A stretch of DNA of 64,000 nt from NCBI GenBank assembly GCA_002299895.1, contig DBOC01000002.1:173100-237099 (forward strand), in the 5' to 3' direction. The position numbers were made by a program, and so were the translations under genes. The DNA is from Sphingomonadales bacterium UBA656. Its GTDB lineage: Bacteria; Pseudomonadota; Alphaproteobacteria; Sphingomonadales; Sphingomonadaceae. Under the pieces are notes generated by a model that was given only the letters and a program-made list of their open reading frames with translations, did not search any database and was not told the origin of the DNA. Positions 1-8,258 of this stretch are shown here, in pieces (the first letter of the stretch is position 1; every line of letters starts with the position of its first letter).

Positions 1-663
1 GCCAAGCCGTAATCCGGCGAGCCCTGCGGTATGCAAATGGCTGGTGACGTGGAAAAAGGCGCGGTCATAACCATAGAGATATTCGCTGACTTCCTCCAAT
101 ATCAACACATGGTCTGTCAGGTCAGGCATTAACGGCGTGCCAACCATCATCGCCAAGGTCATCAGATTGAACGCCGCATATTTTGTGCCGGCCTGCAGTT
201 GCGGTTCAAGCGATGGCGGCGACGCATGTAGCATCCAGTCGAGCGCGCGCAGGACGGCGGCTTCACCGCCGTCACGCCGAATATCGGCTGGCATCGGGCC
301 GTGGCAGACACGACCAATTTGGGCGCCATAAAGTGCGCCAAGCAGATTTCCGGCGTCGCTGTAGCCCATATAGATTTTATCGCCCGCCGATGACTTCAGC
401 GCCGCAACAGCGTCTTGTGCAATCCGGCAAGCCCCATAGCCGCCGCGCACGAACCAGACCGCTTCAAATTCTGAGTCATTGGCAAGGCCGACAAAAGCCT
501 CCAGCCGCTCGACATCGGATCCTGCGAAATGACCCGCTTCGGCAAAGCATTGGTCATGAAAAACCAGTTCAGCCATCGGGTGGGTGTTGGCGGCAAGTGC
601 AGAAACCCGCGCCGCGTCATCGCGGGTGAACGGGGTAGACGGCGCGCAAATTCCGATCCGCAT
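1..663 (-). CDS. LD-carboxypeptidase, S66 family (3' end beyond window)
   Basis: Translating the minus strand from ATG at 663 gives an open frame that runs off the left edge (about 221 codons). It starts MRIGICAPSTPF with no signal peptide, so it is probably cytoplasmic. S66 family marks are visible: an RGGYG segment near residue 73, the nucleophile segment GYSD with Ser near 102, and LEEVSEYLY near 188-195, which carries the acidic member of the Ser-Glu-His triad. The catalytic His would lie in the missing part. Known family members remove the terminal D-Ala from recycled muropeptide tetrapeptides to give tripeptides. It is divergent from a Mur-family ligase 113 bases away, which fits peptidoglycan recycling (inference). 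An S66 relative such as a microcin-immunity type hydrolase is the main alternative. Confidence 0.85.
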   Translation of the reverse strand, partial: MRIGICAPSTPFTRDDAARVSALAANTHPMAELVFHDQCFAEAGHFAGSDVERLEAFVGLANDSEFEAVWFVRGGYGACRIAQDAVAALKSSAGDKIYMGYSDAGNLLGALYGAQIGRVCHGPMPADIRRDGGEAAVLRALDWMLHASPPSLEPQLQAGTKYAAFNLMTLAMMVGTPLMPDLTDHVLILEEVSEYLYGYDRAFFHVTSHLHTAGLAGLRLG

Positions 664-776
664 ATTTCACTCCTCCCCTCTTTTGTCACCCAGGCCTAAG
701 CTGGTGCGTTATGTTTTTGGAACAGAGCGTTCAGCGTTCCATTGCAAAAACTCGCACTAACGCATAACCGCCAAAC

Positions 777-2171
777 ATGCACAAAAACAAATCCTATTTC
801 TTCTGCGGCATCGGTGGTTCTGGCATGTTGCCCTTGGCCAATATCGTCCGTGATGCAGGCGCAAGCGTGGCGGGTTCGGACCGCGCATTGGACCAAGGCC
901 GACTGGGGCCGAAATTCGAATGGCTGCAAAGCCTTGGTATCAAATTGTTCCCACAAGACGGCAGCGGACTTATCAGCGGTGACCAAATCCTTATTGCGTC
1001 CGCTGCGATTGAGGACAGTGTTCCGGACATCGCAAAGGCCAAGGCTCTGGGCTGTACCCGCATGACCCGCGCCGAACTCCTTGCCGACCTGTTCAACGCC
1101 GCCCCGCGCAGCGTAGCTGTCGGAGGAACCAGCGGCAAATCGACCGTCACGGGCATGATCGGCTGGATATTAACCGACGCCGGACGTGATCCGACAATCA
1201 TGAATGGTGCGGTGATGAAAAATTTCGTTGCCGATGACGCGCCTTTTGCCAGCGCGCGCGTGGGGCAGGGAGAAGTTTTCGTTTCGGAGGTGGACGAAAG
1301 CGATGGCTCCATCGCCCTGTTCACACCCGAAGTTGCAGTGCTCAACAATGTCAGCCTTGATCATAAAAGCTTAGAAGAATTGCGGCAGTTGTTCGGCGAT
1401 TTTGCGCGCAAGGCGAAAGCCTGTGTCTGGAACGCCGATGATGCCGAGACGGCGGCACTGATCGCGCCCATGGCATTGCCGGGCGCGATTAGCTTCGGCT
1501 TCTCCGCTGACGCACATTTTCGCGCAACGGACATCACCGACCTGCCATTGGGTAGCCGCTTCACCTTGCATGCGATGGGCAACGCTTATCCCGTCGCCTT
1601 GATAGTCCCGGGCCGACACAATATTGCCAACGCGCTTGCCGCTATTGCCGCAAGCGTCGCGCTTGGCGTGTCGGTTGCGCAAGCTGTACGCAGCGTCGAA
1701 CGCTTTAATGGTCTCGCCCGTCGTTTCGACATTGTCGGTACCGCCAATGACATTATTGTCATCGACGATTTCGGTCACAACCCGGACAAGATTGCCGCAA
1801 CTTTGGCGACGTTGAAGGCGTTTCCCGGTCGCATCATCGCCTTCTTCCAACCCCATGGCTATGGCCCCATCCGTGTCATGGGCGCTGAACTGGCGGTCGT
1901 GTTTGCGGAGTTGCTGGGTGCGGATGACCATCTCATCCTCTGCGACCCCGTCTATTTCGGCGGCACTGTGGACAAAAGCATTGGCAGCGAGAGCATCACC
2001 GACGCAGTCGTTGCCGCTGGCCGCAACGCCGACCATATCCCGACCCGTGAAGACTGCGGCAACCGCATCGTCGAACTGGCGCGGCCTGGCGACCGGATCG
2101 TAATCATGGGCGCGCGGGACGATACGCTGAGTGCGTTTGCGGCGGATGTTTTGGCGCGGCTACAGTATTAA
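777..2171 (+). CDS. Mur ligase family protein (MurC/Mpl-like)
   Basis: 464 residues, usual length for MurC or Mpl. The N-terminal nucleotide-sugar domain starts with CGIGGSGM. The central ATPase has a P-loop GTSGKST at 117-123, an acidic segment EVDESDGS near 171-178 and NNVSLDH near 190. The C-terminal domain contains DDFGHNPDK, the Mur ligase pattern around the amino-acid-binding site. MurC adds L-Ala to UDP-MurNAc, while Mpl reattaches recycled tripeptide. The P-loop differs from the GTHGKT typical of both, and the gene is not in a division/cell-wall cluster. Next to a divergent LD-carboxypeptidase, a recycling (Mpl-like) role is the better guess but is not proven. ATG at 777 matches the expected N-terminus. 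Confidence 0.8.
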   Translation: MHKNKSYFFCGIGGSGMLPLANIVRDAGASVAGSDRALDQGRLGPKFEWLQSLGIKLFPQDGSGLISGDQILIASAAIEDSVPDIAKAKALGCTRMTRAELLADLFNAAPRSVAVGGTSGKSTVTGMIGWILTDAGRDPTIMNGAVMKNFVADDAPFASARVGQGEVFVSEVDESDGSIALFTPEVAVLNNVSLDHKSLEELRQLFGDFARKAKACVWNADDAETAALIAPMALPGAISFGFSADAHFRATDITDLPLGSRFTLHAMGNAYPVALIVPGRHNIANALAAIAASVALGVSVAQAVRSVERFNGLARRFDIVGTANDIIVIDDFGHNPDKIAATLATLKAFPGRIIAFFQPHGYGPIRVMGAELAVVFAELLGADDHLILCDPVYFGGTVDKSIGSESITDAVVAAGRNADHIPTREDCGNRIVELARPGDRIVIMGARDDTLSAFAADVLARLQY

Positions 2172-2207
2172 GGGCGAACTCCGCATATACGTAATACCGC
2201 GAATCGC

Positions 2208-2236
2208 TTGCATTCCCCACCAAACCCCCCTAAGCG
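2208..2236 (+). promoter_or_regulatory. Candidate sigma-70 promoter for rpsF operon
   Basis: TTGCAT at 2208-2213 is followed after 17 bases by TAAGCG at 2231-2236, about 100 bases upstream of rpsF. The spacing is ideal but the -10 box is weak, so this is tentative. Confidence 0.3.
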
Positions 2237-2334
2237 CGCCACTTCGCTCAGGCCCGCCTGATTGAAATCGAAGAAAGCCGGAGGGGCGTATGCATGGTGC
2301 TGCGTCAGCGATCGGTAGGAACAAGGAAACGCCC

Positions 2335-2766
2335 ATGCCGCTGTACGAGCATGTATTTTTGGCGCGTCAGGACCTTTCACAGGCCCAGGTTGATGCGCTG
2401 GCAGAAACTGCCACCAAGATTGTAGAGGACAATAAAGGCAAGGTCGTAAAGACCGAAACCTGGGGTCTTCGTACATTGACCTACAAAATTCAAAAGAACC
2501 GCAAAGCGCATTTCGTAATGCTCGACATTGATGCTTCCGGCGACACTATCGCCGAGCTTGAGCGTCAGACACGCATGAACGAAGATGTGATCCGTTACAT
2601 GACCGTCCGCGTGGACGCGCATGAAAAGGGACCATCGGTCATGATGCGCAAGAGCGACCGTCCAGAGCGCAGCGAACGCGCTGAGCGTGGCGGTTTTGGT
2701 GGTGGCGACCGTGATCGTGGTGCACCTCGTCCAGACCGCGCGTATCGCGCAGAGCAGGAGGCTTAA
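2335..2766 (+). CDS. rpsF: 30S ribosomal protein S6 (bS6)
   Basis: 143 residues beginning MPLYEHVFLARQDLS, the standard bS6 N-terminus. The ATG at 2290 in the same frame would add 15 residues with no family support, while 2335 is preceded by an AAGGAA ribosome binding site. bS6 binds the central domain of 16S rRNA together with S18. The core ends near residue 100 and is followed by a basic, Arg/Gly-rich tail (SERAERGGFGGGDRDRG). First gene of rpsF-rpsR-rplI, with two bases to rpsR. Confidence 0.96.
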   Translation: MPLYEHVFLARQDLSQAQVDALAETATKIVEDNKGKVVKTETWGLRTLTYKIQKNRKAHFVMLDIDASGDTIAELERQTRMNEDVIRYMTVRVDAHEKGPSVMMRKSDRPERSERAERGGFGGGDRDRGAPRPDRAYRAEQEA

Positions 2767-2768
2767 AC

Positions 2769-2993
2769 ATGGCACGTCCGTTTTTCCGTCGCCGCAAATC
2801 TTGCCCATTCCAGGGTAAAGATGCGCCTCAAATCGATTATAAAGATGTACGCCTGCTTCAGGGTTACATTTCAGAGCGTGGCAAGATTGTGCCATCGCGC
2901 ATCACCGCAGTTTCGGCAAAGAAGCAGCGTGAGCTGGGCCAAGCTATCAAGCGCGCCCGTCACATCGGCCTTCTGCCGTACATCGTGAAGTAA
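2769..2993 (+). CDS. rpsR: 30S ribosomal protein S18 (bS18)
   Basis: 74 residues, standard length. It has the family's basic N-terminus (ARPFFRRRKSCPF), the DYKDVRLLQGYISERGKI core and RITAVSAKKQRELGQAIKRAR near the C-terminus. The single Cys is the position that in some bacterial S18 proteins is a zinc ligand; no other Cys is present, so no zinc site is expected. It pairs with S6 on the 30S platform. It is cotranscribed between rpsF and rplI. Confidence 0.97.
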   Translation: MARPFFRRRKSCPFQGKDAPQIDYKDVRLLQGYISERGKIVPSRITAVSAKKQRELGQAIKRARHIGLLPYIVK

Positions 2994-3004
2994 GGAGCCG
3001 AAAC

Positions 3005-3682
3005 ATGGATATCATACTTCTCGAACGCGTTGAAAAGCTGGGTGGAATTGGTGACGTTGTCACTGTGAAGGACGGCTATGCACGTAACTTCTTGCTACCA
3101 AACAAAAAAGCGCTCCGTGCAAACGAAGCTAACCGCAAGGTTTTCGAAGCTAACCGCGCGAAAATTGAAAGCGATAACGCAAATCGTCGTGATGAAGCCC
3201 AAAAGGCTTCGGGCAGCGTTGAAGGCAAGCAGATCGTCTTGATCCGCGCAGCTTCGCAAACTGGCCAACTATATGGTTCGGTCTCGGTCAAGGATATCGT
3301 TGACGGCCTAGTCGCCCAGGGCGCAAAGGTTTCCAAGAGCATGATCGTGCTTGAGCGCCCCATAAAGACGCTTGGCGTATTTGGCGTTAAGGTTGTTCTG
3401 CACCCCGAAGTGACCGTTAATGTTGAGGTCAATGTCGCCCGTTCGGACGATGAAGCCGAGTTGCAGAAGGACGGCATCAACGTTCTCGAGCAGATGTTCG
3501 AAGACGAACAGGCCGAGATCGCTGCGGAAGCCATTGAAGCACAGGTTGAAGCCGAAGTGGCCGCCGACGCAGCCGATGCTGCTGAAGCTGCTGCCAACGC
3601 AAAGCGCCGCGAAGAGCAAGCTGCAGCCAAGGCTGCTGCAGAAGCCGCTGGCCTTTCAGCTGAGGCAAGCGACGAAGCATAA
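3005..3682 (+). CDS. rplI: 50S ribosomal protein L9 (bL9) with extended C-terminus
   Basis: 225 residues, against roughly 150 for typical bL9. The N-terminal rRNA-binding domain begins MDIILLERVEKLGGIGDVV and contains the signature GYARNFLLPNKKAL. A charged linking helix follows, then the C-terminal globular domain to about residue 150. The last 70-75 residues are Ala/Glu-rich and probably helical. The reading frame is uninterrupted and ends just before a strong terminator, so the extension is part of the protein. Last gene of the rpsF operon. Confidence 0.96.
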   Translation: MDIILLERVEKLGGIGDVVTVKDGYARNFLLPNKKALRANEANRKVFEANRAKIESDNANRRDEAQKASGSVEGKQIVLIRAASQTGQLYGSVSVKDIVDGLVAQGAKVSKSMIVLERPIKTLGVFGVKVVLHPEVTVNVEVNVARSDDEAELQKDGINVLEQMFEDEQAEIAAEAIEAQVEAEVAADAADAAEAAANAKRREEQAAAKAAAEAAGLSAEASDEA

Positions 3683-3702
3683 AGCTCTCGATTGCTGCAT
3701 AC

Positions 3703-3739
3703 AAAAAGCCGCCTTGTTGCAAAACAGGGCGGCTTTTTT
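3703..3739 (+). terminator. Rho-independent terminator of rpsF-rpsR-rplI
   Basis: AAAAAGCCGCCTTGTT (3703-3718) pairs with AACAGGGCGGCTTTTT (3723-3738) through one G-T wobble around a GCAA tetraloop, and the right arm runs into a T tract. It lies 20 bases after the rplI stop. The A-rich left arm could also terminate transcription coming from the right. Confidence 0.93.
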
Positions 3740-3841
3740 GTGCTCCTAAGGCACGTCATTCTGAAACAAGTTTACGATAACGATAAGAAAAATAACGCGT
3801 GGGTTGTGGCGTCCGTGGATCAATCATCCTAAACCCACCAT

Positions 3842-4348
3842 ATGACCGCGCCTATCATCATCACCGCCGACATGGGCAAGACCGACCAAGCATGGGCCAA
3901 TGGTCTTCGCCGGGCGCATTTCCCCGCAGAGCGCAACCGCGTCGATGCGCATATCACATTGTTCCACCATTTGCCGCCAAGCCATTTGCCAGAGATAAAA
4001 TCGCGATTGGCGGCGTTGGTTCAGAACTATCCGGCGCCAGCGGCTGATCTCAGCGATGTGATGTTGCTCGGTAAAGCAGTGGCGTTCCGCGTGGACAGTC
4101 CGGAATTGCTTAGTCTGCGCGACGAACTGGCCGATGCGTTTCGTGGGCTATTGATTCCGCAGGATCAAGCCACGCCCAAATTGCACATAACCATCCAGAA
4201 TAAGGTCGAACCGCCCGTTGCCAAGGCGCTCCATGCGCATCTTTTGGGGTCGTTTCGACCCCGTGCGCTCGCCATTTCCGGCCTATCCGCGCATTATTAT
4301 CGCGATGGGCCATGGGAGCTTATCGGAAGATGGTCATTTCGCGGCTGA
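3842..4348 (+). CDS. 2'-5' RNA ligase family protein (2H phosphoesterase)
   Basis: 168 residues with the two HxT motifs that define the 2H phosphoesterase fold: AHITLF near residue 37 and LHITIQ near residue 117. Family members act on 2',3'-cyclic phosphates or 2'-5' linkages in RNA; ThpR is the characterised bacterial example. The substrate here is unknown. It stands alone, after the ribosomal terminator and before tRNA-Met. The ATG at 3842 gives a normal N-terminus leading into the first beta strand. Confidence 0.85.
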   Translation: MTAPIIITADMGKTDQAWANGLRRAHFPAERNRVDAHITLFHHLPPSHLPEIKSRLAALVQNYPAPAADLSDVMLLGKAVAFRVDSPELLSLRDELADAFRGLLIPQDQATPKLHITIQNKVEPPVAKALHAHLLGSFRPRALAISGLSAHYYRDGPWELIGRWSFRG

Positions 4349-4424
4349 CAATGCTTGACCCGTTATCACCCCACGCTTATAGCGCCGCGTGGTTTCCCGC
4401 AAATGCAGGGATTCACGCTTGGAT

Positions 4425-4501
4425 GGCGAAGTAGCTCAGCTGGTTAGAGCGGTGGAATCATAATCCATAGGTCGGGGGTTCAAGTCCCTCCTTCGCTACC
4501 A
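4425..4501 (+). tRNA. tRNA-Met (anticodon CAT), CCA encoded
   Basis: 77 bases folding as a cloverleaf: acceptor GGCGAAG/CTTCGCT, a D arm with GTAGCTCAGCTGG, an anticodon loop with CAT at 4459-4461, the T loop TTCAAGT and an encoded CCA end. The first acceptor pair is G-U. The initiator hallmark (C1 unpaired with A72, three G-C pairs in the anticodon stem) is absent, so elongator Met is favoured. A lysidine-modified Ile2 tRNA also has CAT in its gene and cannot be excluded. Confidence 0.9.
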
Positions 4502-4637
4502 TCTCTCATGTGCGCCTTGGGGTTCAAGTCCTGACAGCACGCGATTTGTTCATTTTCATCGAAGCAGTGCGCCGACTTCAGGCAAAGTCGCGCTTTGAGC
4601 GGTTGCCGCATATTGCTGCTTGGGCTACACTAAACAT

Positions 4638-5339
4638 ATGAAAGATTGCACCCAATGCATTGTACGTAACCGTGCAATTTGCGCCGGGCTCGAAACAGAC
4701 GAGCTTGAGCTTCTGGGTCGGCTGGGCCGAAAGCAAAAGGTTTCCAAGGGCCAAACTATATTTTGGGAGGGTGATGACGTTGTTATCGTCGCCAATGTCA
4801 TCAAAGGCGTCCTCAAGGTTTCGATGAGCTTGTCCGATGGCCGGGAGCAGATTGTCGGGATTGTTTTTTCGTCGGATTTTATTGGCCGGCCCTTTGGCCA
4901 GCACAGCCCGTATAGCGTGACCGCTCTGACCGATGCCGAATTGTGCATATTTTCGCGGTCGACCTTTGACAGTTTTGCACAGCAGCATCCCGAGCTGGAG
5001 CATAAGTTGTTGCGCCGGACGTTGGATGAGCTTGATCGCGCGCATGCATGGATGCTGTTGCTTGGCAAGAAAACCGCGACGGAGCGGATTGCAACTTTGT
5101 TGCTCGAAATGTCTGTTCGTCTTGGCGAAACGGGCTGCTCAGTTGACGAAGGTGTATTGGACGCATTTGAATTGCCGCTTGATCGTCAACAAATCGGTGA
5201 CGTATTGGGCCTGACGATCGAAACCGTAAGTCGCCAGTTTTCTAAATTGAAAGCCGATGGCGTTATCCATCTACCAGACCGCCGGACGGTTTGCATACGC
5301 AACCGCGCGCGGCTTCAGGATCTTTCGGCTGTTGCGTGA
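4638..5339 (+). CDS. fnrL: FnrL-type Crp/Fnr transcriptional regulator
   Basis: 233 residues from ATG at 4638; a TTG 18 bases upstream is less likely. It has an N-terminal cyclic-nucleotide-binding fold and a C-terminal winged helix. The N-terminus has Cys spaced C-x2-C-x7-C (CTQCIVRNRAIC) and a further Cys in TDAELCIF, which are the four ligands expected for an oxygen-labile 4Fe-4S cluster as in alphaproteobacterial FnrL. The recognition helix IETVSRQFSKL carries the E-xx-SR pattern that reads TTGAT-type half sites. The likely role is a switch to low-oxygen physiology. I saw no clear FNR box in its own upstream region. Confidence 0.88.
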   Translation: MKDCTQCIVRNRAICAGLETDELELLGRLGRKQKVSKGQTIFWEGDDVVIVANVIKGVLKVSMSLSDGREQIVGIVFSSDFIGRPFGQHSPYSVTALTDAELCIFSRSTFDSFAQQHPELEHKLLRRTLDELDRAHAWMLLLGKKTATERIATLLLEMSVRLGETGCSVDEGVLDAFELPLDRQQIGDVLGLTIETVSRQFSKLKADGVIHLPDRRTVCIRNRARLQDLSAVA

Positions 5340-5368
5340 ACGACAGGTAAAAACCTGTTCGCGGTCGC

Positions 5369-5563
5369 TTAGCTTGAAATAGCGTCCGCCGGGCCGCCGA
5401 TGAGAACAAAATGCCGGTCGCAATAGCCGCAGTCGACATAGCCTTTTTCATCAATTTGTAGCCAAACTCGCGGGTGGCCCAATGCGGCAGGAATATCTCC
5501 ACTGCCGTCGCAAGCGACACGCGGTTCGCGGACTCGGATTGTCTCGGGGGCATTGTTGTTCAT
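5369..5563 (-). CDS. zf-CHCC zinc-finger protein
   Basis: 64 residues. The C-terminal half has the zf-CHCC arrangement: CDG, then LGHPRVWLQID, then DCGYCDRHF, giving Cys-His-Cys-Cys ligands. The same small fold occurs in mitochondrial complex I subunit NDUFS6, and bacterial copies are common single-domain proteins in alphaproteobacteria. Function is not established. It is convergent with fnrL, 29 bases apart. It is not a shadow frame: no other gene covers this stretch and the zinc ligands are conserved. Confidence 0.85.
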   Translation of the reverse strand: MNNNAPETIRVREPRVACDGSGDIPAALGHPRVWLQIDEKGYVDCGYCDRHFVLIGGPADAISS

Positions 5564-5701
5564 GAGCGCCGCTTAGCAAAGGCACAACGTGGCTGCAACG
5601 GCTGAGAAATAGTGAACTGCTGATAATCGCGCCGTTATGAATTACCAGCGGATGGGTTCCATGTGATTGCACTGACCCCAAGGCTTCGCTATCGCTCAGT
5701 T

Positions 5702-6619
5702 ATGTCTGAACAAGCAATATCGATCCAAAACCTTTCGAAAAAATATGCGGGGGGGAAACAAGCGCTAAGCGATGTCAGTTTTGACGTTGCGCAAGGGTCG
5801 ATTTTTGGCCTGCTCGGCCCAAATGGTGCGGGTAAATCGACTTTGATTAACATCTTGGCCGGGCTGGTCATGAAGACATCGGGCAGCGCGTCCATTTGGG
5901 GTTTCGACATTGATGCCCACCCGCGCAATGCAAAGGCGTCTATCGGTATTGTACCGCAAGAGATTATGTTCGACCCCTTCTTTACACCAAAAGAAGCGCT
6001 GGAGTTGCAGGCGGGCCTATATGGCGTGCCCAAGTCGAAACGGCGGACGATGGAATTGTTGAAAGCCGTCCGTTTAGAGGACAAAGCCGATGCCTATGCG
6101 CGGACCTTGTCAGGCGGCATGAAGCGCCGTTTATTGGTGGCCAAAGCCATGGTGCACACGCCGCCGGTCATCGTGCTCGATGAACCTACAGCTGGTGTCG
6201 ACATCGAACTGCGTCAGCAGTTATGGGATTATGTGCAGGAATTGAACCGCCAAGGCGTGACGGTTGTGCTCACCACCCATTATCTCGAAGAAGCTGAGCA
6301 GTTGTGCGACCGGATTGCTATTATCAACCATGGGCAGTTGATCGCCAACAAGCCGACGCGCGAACTGGTCGGCATGGCGCGTGAAAAGGCAGTAGTCTTA
6401 ACGCTGGATCGCGATGTAGTCAGCGCGCCAACGCATGAGGCCTTTGAAAAGGCGGAGATGGTTGGCGACCGTATGGTAGAGATTACCTACAACAAAGACC
6501 GCATGAACGCAGGCGAAGTGCTTTCTATCATCCAAGGCTTAGGGTTGGGCATCGTTGATGTAACTACGAAGGAGGCCGATCTTGAAGACGTCTTCCTTCG
6601 CTTGACAAGCGCTGCTTGA
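5702..6619 (+). CDS. ABC transporter ATP-binding protein
   Basis: 305 residues from ATG at 5702; a GTG at 5663 adds 13 residues without family support. Single nucleotide-binding domain: Walker A GPNGAGKST near 39-47, signature LSGGM near 140, Walker B IVLDEPTAGVD, H-loop TTHYLEEAE. A C-terminal extension of about 80 residues is typical of the DrrA/YadG-type ABC-2 exporter ATPases. No permease gene is adjacent, so its membrane partner is elsewhere. The stop TGA overlaps the ATG of nadB (TGATG), implying translational coupling. Confidence 0.9.
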   Translation: MSEQAISIQNLSKKYAGGKQALSDVSFDVAQGSIFGLLGPNGAGKSTLINILAGLVMKTSGSASIWGFDIDAHPRNAKASIGIVPQEIMFDPFFTPKEALELQAGLYGVPKSKRRTMELLKAVRLEDKADAYARTLSGGMKRRLLVAKAMVHTPPVIVLDEPTAGVDIELRQQLWDYVQELNRQGVTVVLTTHYLEEAEQLCDRIAIINHGQLIANKPTRELVGMAREKAVVLTLDRDVVSAPTHEAFEKAEMVGDRMVEITYNKDRMNAGEVLSIIQGLGLGIVDVTTKEADLEDVFLRLTSAA

Positions 6620-8193
6620 TGGAAGCGGATGTTCTAATAATTGGGTCCGGCGCGGCCGGGTTGACGGCGGCGCTGCAATTGGCGGCGACGCGTAAAGTGG
6701 TGGTGCTAGCCAAGGGTTCCATCTCCGACGGCGCAACAGCATGGGCGCAGGGCGGGATTGCAGCGGTGCTTGAACCCGGTGACAATTTTGCGAGCCATAT
6801 CGAAGATACGATGATCGCCGGTGCGGGATTGAATAACCGCGCCACCGTTGAATTTGTCGTAGAAAATGCGCCGATCGCGATTGAACGGCTGGCAAAGCTT
6901 GGCGTGCCGTTCAATCTGGAGGGTAATGACTGGCATCTGACGCGCGAAGGGGGGCATAGCCACCGGCGTATCGTTCATGTTGACGACGCTACTGGCTGGG
7001 CTGTGCAGCAAGCGTTGGAGGCAGCGGCGCGCGCAAATCCCAACATTACTTTGGTTCCAGACATGGTCGCGGTAGATCTGATCCTTGGTCGGCATCAGGA
7101 ACGATTTTCAACATCAGGGCGCATACACGGCGTTTACGCACTCAACCGCAAAACGGGCCAAGTCGAGACATTCACTGCGCGCGCGACCATTCTCGCGAGC
7201 GGCGGCGCTGGTCGGACTTATCTGTATTCCACGGCTCCACGAGGTGCGACTGGCGACGGCATTGCTATGGCCTGGCGCGCAGGGTGCCGTGTGTCGAATA
7301 TGGAGTTCATGCAATTTCACCCCACGTGCCTCTACAATCTTGAGGTCAAAAATTTCTTGATAACAGAGGCGGTGCGCGGCGAAGGCGGTATCCTGAAAAA
7401 CCCGAAAACCGGGCATCGTTATATGCCCGATTATGACGATCGTGCCGAGCTTGCGCCGCGTGACATTGTCGCCCGCGCAAATGATGCTGAAATCAAGCGC
7501 GATGGTTTGGACTATGTGCATCTTGATATCAGCCACAAATCACCTGAATTTGTGCAAACGCATTTCCCGAACATTTATGAAAAGCTTTTGGGCCTTGGCA
7601 TCGACATCACGCGCGAACCAATTCCGGTGGTGCCGGCGCAGCATTATACCTGCGGCGGTGTGATTGTGGACTTGGACGGCCGAACCGACGCTCCGGGTCT
7701 ATATGCTGCAGGCGAAGTGACGCAAAGCGGCTTGCATGGTGCAAATCGTCTGGCATCCAATTCCTTGCTTGAATGCTTCGTTTTTGGCGACGCTTGCGCG
7801 CGCCATATCGAGGCTAATTGGGACCGTCTGCCCCCTCCGCCGCCAATTCGCCCGTGGGACGAAAGCCGGGTGACTGACAGCGACGAAGAGGTCGTGATTG
7901 CGCAATGCTGGCGCGAAATCCGGCAGTTCATGTGGAACTTTGTGGGCATCGTCCGTACAACGAAAAGACTAGAACGCGCGCAGCATCGCATCGATCTGCT
8001 GCGTAGTGAGGTCGAGGATTATTACAGCCATTTCCGCGTTACCCCTGACCTGATTGAACTGCGTAACTTGGTCGAGGTTGCTGCCTTGATCATCCGGTCG
8101 GCGCTGTCACGGCATGAGAGCAGGGGGCTGCACTTTACGCTCGATTATCCCGACATGGCAGACGAAGCGCGCGATACGATTTTGATGCCATAG
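6619..8193 (+). CDS. nadB: L-aspartate oxidase
   Basis: 524 residues from the ATG at 6619; a TTG one codon earlier would give MM. The N-terminal FAD dinucleotide motif is IIGSGAAGL. Typical NadB segments follow: ATAWAQGGIAAV, EGGHSHRRIVH, GEGGILKN and the C-terminal flavin motif GANRLASNSLLECFVFG. It oxidises L-aspartate to iminoaspartate, which NadA condenses to quinolinate in de novo NAD synthesis. The fumarate reductase/succinate dehydrogenase flavoproteins are relatives, but the overall pattern and length are NadB. nadA and nadC are not in the window. It is coupled to the upstream ABC ATPase. Confidence 0.95.
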   Translation: MEADVLIIGSGAAGLTAALQLAATRKVVVLAKGSISDGATAWAQGGIAAVLEPGDNFASHIEDTMIAGAGLNNRATVEFVVENAPIAIERLAKLGVPFNLEGNDWHLTREGGHSHRRIVHVDDATGWAVQQALEAAARANPNITLVPDMVAVDLILGRHQERFSTSGRIHGVYALNRKTGQVETFTARATILASGGAGRTYLYSTAPRGATGDGIAMAWRAGCRVSNMEFMQFHPTCLYNLEVKNFLITEAVRGEGGILKNPKTGHRYMPDYDDRAELAPRDIVARANDAEIKRDGLDYVHLDISHKSPEFVQTHFPNIYEKLLGLGIDITREPIPVVPAQHYTCGGVIVDLDGRTDAPGLYAAGEVTQSGLHGANRLASNSLLECFVFGDACARHIEANWDRLPPPPPIRPWDESRVTDSDEEVVIAQCWREIRQFMWNFVGIVRTTKRLERAQHRIDLLRSEVEDYYSHFRVTPDLIELRNLVEVAALIIRSALSRHESRGLHFTLDYPDMADEARDTILMP

Positions 8194-8258
8194 CACAAAA
8201 CACTTTCCTAAAGATGGTAACTTCAGGCAGGGTCGCATCTGGTTTTTGGGAGGCAATT

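Noticed and set aside
1371..2036. 221-codon open frame antisense to the Mur ligase
   Set aside because: No recognisable domain or ribosome binding site; the opposite frame has clear ligase motifs.
3076..3759. 227-codon open frame antisense to rplI
   Set aside because: It is a mirror of the Ala-rich L9 coding bias, crosses the terminator and shows no domain.
3754..3775. Second copy of the REP-like element (GTCATTCTGAAACAAG)
   Set aside because: Only half of a palindrome is present with no partner arm; too weak to call.
4502..4637. FNR box controlling fnrL
   Set aside because: No TTGAT-N4-ATCAA-like sequence was found on inspection.
5702..8193. NAD biosynthesis operon
   Set aside because: Only nadB is present; nadA and nadC are not nearby and the ABC gene is unrelated.
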